A stretch of DNA of 64,000 nt from an uncultured Kiloniellaceae bacterium. GTDB taxonomy: Bacteria > Pseudomonadota > Alphaproteobacteria > Kiloniellales > Kiloniellaceae. The translations under genes and the position numbers were made by a program. The first letter of the stretch is position 1, and each line of letters starts with the position of its first letter. The stretch lies in contig CANLSF010000001.1 of NCBI GenBank assembly GCA_947493695.1, positions 434,001-498,000 of the forward strand, given 5' to 3'. Positions 62,135 to 64,000 of the stretch are shown one piece after another. Below the pieces are notes generated by a model, which saw only the letters and a list, made by a program, of their open reading frames with translations, was not told the DNA's origin and did not search any database.

Positions 62135-63295
62135 TTGCCTTTTAATGAACCCGGTACCGAAGCACCCGCACAACCCGCCATGGCGACAGCAGCGGCGAGC
62201 GCTGATCAGCCCGCTCAACAATTTGCCGTCTACGACGGAACCATGGGCAGCGTCGGCAAAATCGCCGTCGTTAATGCCCTGTTGGGCCTCTTTACGCTTG
62301 GTATCTATCGGTTTTGGGGCAAAACCAACATGCGGCGGCACCTCTGGAGCCGCGTGACCCTTCTCGGAGATCGGCTGGAATACACCGGAAAGGCCATGGA
62401 GTTGCTCTTGGGGTTCCTGGTTGCAGCCGTCGCGATGGCTGCTCTATCCGGCGCACTCGTCGGCATTCAGTTGCTTGTGGGCGGGAACGAAGCGCTCCGC
62501 GTTTCTTTAACGACGGTCTATATGGTCGTGCTCTACTTCCTGATCTTCTTCGCCGTCTTCCGGGCCCGGCGTTACCGTCTTTTACGGACTCAATGGCGGG
62601 GCATCCGGTTTTCGCAAACCGGCAGTGCACGCAGCTATGCCCTGCGCGCGATGGGCCTGTTGTTTTTGACCGGTTTCACCCTCGGCCTCACCTACCCTTA
62701 CATGCAGAACCACTTGCAGAGCTACCGGACGAACCACACCTGGTTCGGCAATCGCCAGTTGGCCTTTGACGGGCGTGCCTCCGAACTCTTCTGGAAGTGG
62801 GTTTTGGCGCTGGTTCTGTTTATCCCGACACTGGGCATTTCGCTGCTGTGGTATAGCGTTACCGAGTTCCGCTACTTCACTTCGCGGACACGTTTTGGCG
62901 GCCTCTCCTTCTCAAGCACGCTGACGACCATGAAGGTCTTCCTGATCTATCTGGTTTTCGCGATCGCTTTCTTTGTTCTCTATCTCGTGCTCATCGGTGG
63001 TATTGGCGGCGTCATGGCTGTCACGACCGATTTTAGCAGTGTTGGCCAAGCCGATAATCCTTTCGCGCACATGTCTCCGGTCACCGTGTTGGGTATTGTC
63101 ATCGCGTCACTCGTCGTTGTGTCCCTTTTGAACGTGGTCCAGTTCATTCTCTTCCTGCACCCGATGATCCGCGCCGTCACGGAAACCTTGCTTGTGACGG
63201 GCACGATCGATCTGGATGATATCAAACAGAGCGATGCGCAACGCGGCGGCCAGGGTGAAGGTCTCGCAGATGTTCTGGATGTCGGCGCGATATAG
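62135..63295 (+). CDS. DUF898 (YjgN-like) membrane protein
   Basis: About 386 residues. The domain begins at YDGTMGSVGKIAVVNALLG and repeats the family blocks: GIYRFWGKTNMRRHLWS (about 58), GIRFSQTGSARSYALRAMG, YPYMQNHLQSYRTNHTWFG and FTSRTRFGGLSF. Six or more hydrophobic segments are spread through it. The start is uncertain: TTG 62135 (AGAGA nearby), TTG 62075 and ATG 62180 are all in frame. It precedes an M48 protease by 48 bases; the two families are often neighbours. Confidence 0.82.
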   Translation: MPFNEPGTEAPAQPAMATAAASADQPAQQFAVYDGTMGSVGKIAVVNALLGLFTLGIYRFWGKTNMRRHLWSRVTLLGDRLEYTGKAMELLLGFLVAAVAMAALSGALVGIQLLVGGNEALRVSLTTVYMVVLYFLIFFAVFRARRYRLLRTQWRGIRFSQTGSARSYALRAMGLLFLTGFTLGLTYPYMQNHLQSYRTNHTWFGNRQLAFDGRASELFWKWVLALVLFIPTLGISLLWYSVTEFRYFTSRTRFGGLSFSSTLTTMKVFLIYLVFAIAFFVLYLVLIGGIGGVMAVTTDFSSVGQADNPFAHMSPVTVLGIVIASLVVVSLLNVVQFILFLHPMIRAVTETLLVTGTIDLDDIKQSDAQRGGQGEGLADVLDVGAI

Positions 63296-63343
63296 GCTGG
63301 AGCACCCTGAGTTGGCGCAGCTAAACGTCGGAGAACTCTGACT

Positions 63344-64000
63344 TTGAGTGACTATCACGGCAGCTTTAATGATGGCAGCTCGGCGGTCCGGCAGGACGTA
63401 TCGGTCAGCATCGATCTGGCCGGGCTCCGGATTACGGGGACGGATCAGGCTGTGCCGATTATCTGGCCCTTTACTGAACTGGAAGCCGTCGACAACATAG
63501 CCACCCAAGTTCCTTTCCGGATCGGCTGTACCTCCTGGCCGGACGCCAGACTGACCCTCAATGACCAACGCCTCCTGTCCGATTTCAGGGTCCACGCGCC
63601 ACATCTCTTCGGACCGCCGGTCAGCAAGCGTCTGCGCAATATAGCGCTATCGATTGCGGGTGCCGGACTCCTGGGCGCATCGATCTGGTTCGGTTTGCCG
63701 CTCGCTTCGAAATGGGTTGCCTCGACCGTACCCATCGAGTGGGAAGTCGCGATTGCCGACCAGTTCTCGGGCGAGTTGGTCAAAGAATTCGCAGCGATGA
63801 CAAATGATGAGCCTCGGGTTTGCGACAATCGGGCAGGACTGTTGGCCCTCGACGGGTTGATCGTCCGATTGGCCGAGGCCGGTGGAAGCCCCTACGACTT
63901 CCAGGTCCAGGTCATCGACGGTGGACTGAACAACGCCTTTGCCCTACCGGGCGGGCGCATCTTCATCTTCCGTGGACTACTGGAATTTGCCCAGAGCCCG
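63344..64000 (+). CDS. M48-family metallopeptidase (5' part)
   Basis: The frame is open from a TTG at 63344 (GGAGAA about 9 bases upstream) to the window end, giving about 219 residues. The N-terminal part binds in the membrane (hydrophobic segment about 100-120, NIALSIAGAGLLGASIWFGL). It then shows NNAFALPGGRIFIFRGLLEF (about 195-215), the stretch that directly precedes the zinc HExxH in M48 proteins; the HExxH itself lies outside. Partnering with DUF898 suggests membrane-protein quality control, by inference. Confidence 0.85.
   Translation, partial: MSDYHGSFNDGSSAVRQDVSVSIDLAGLRITGTDQAVPIIWPFTELEAVDNIATQVPFRIGCTSWPDARLTLNDQRLLSDFRVHAPHLFGPPVSKRLRNIALSIAGAGLLGASIWFGLPLASKWVASTVPIEWEVAIADQFSGELVKEFAAMTNDEPRVCDNRAGLLALDGLIVRLAEAGGSPYDFQVQVIDGGLNNAFALPGGRIFIFRGLLEFAQSP

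Overview
The window is chromosomal DNA of an alphaproteobacterium, most like the Rhodospirillales/Kiloniellales. This placement is inferred from gene order and protein style, not from a marker gene. Supporting signs are an F1-only atpHAGDC operon preceded by priA and a small transaldolase, a DUF484-xerC pair, a clustered mdh-sucCD-sucAB-lpd set, an sdhCDAB operon, GC-rich coding sequence, and mesaconyl-CoA hydratase plus malyl-CoA lyase-like genes of ethylmalonyl-CoA type. No tRNA, rRNA, CRISPR array, insertion sequence or prophage was seen. Almost all of the window is housekeeping chromosome.

Layout. 0-6.5 kb (+): the 3' part of gpmI, then an envC-like LytM factor and an S41 protease with overlapping stop/start codons, then a membrane-anchored divergent polysaccharide deacetylase and rppH. 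6.5-15.2 kb (-): a ferritin-like protein, the F1 ATP synthase operon with a strong terminator, and priA. 15.3-17.9 kb (+): transaldolase, DUF484 protein, xerC. 17.9-29.5 kb (-): an MFS transporter, then the TCA block mdh, sucC, sucD, sucA, sucB (two lipoyl domains), a 123-aa unknown, and lpd. Mdh carries a 118-residue Lys/Ala/Pro tail. 29.7-38.2 kb: zapE, two convergent GT9 glycosyltransferases, an SDR, a DUF6494 protein, a secreted unknown, a PaiB-like protein and serA. 38.2-41.9 kb (-): sdhCDAB plus a small Cys-containing gene. 41.9-43.0 kb: a 1.16-kb gene-free gap with paired DnaA boxes, an AT-rich stretch and a G-rich, hairpin-rich tract that could encode a structured RNA.

43.0-49.0 kb (-): mesaconyl-CoA hydratase-like and CoA-lyase genes, then a GbsR/MarR regulator with two matching palindromic operators controlling a DUF4166 / membrane-SDR-DCC fusion / DUF4166 operon. 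49.2-54.6 kb: pyridoxal kinase, adenine deaminase, a TPR-glycosyltransferase, asd, an Mpo1-like membrane protein and a small exported protein. 54.7-57.9 kb (-): leuC-leuD-leuB. 58.1-64 kb: a DUF6644/DUF6152 pair, a fluoroacetate-dehalogenase-like hydrolase, a TetR/membrane-protein module with an operator, a GNAT acetyltransferase, a DUF898 membrane protein and the start of an M48 protease that runs off the window.

How the genes work together. The TCA block, sdh and the F1 operon give a complete run from 2-oxoglutarate to oxaloacetate and on to ATP synthesis, mostly on one strand. The best candidates for undescribed biology are the Mdh tail, the 41.9-43.0 kb gap and the GbsR-controlled DUF4166/SDR-DCC operon.
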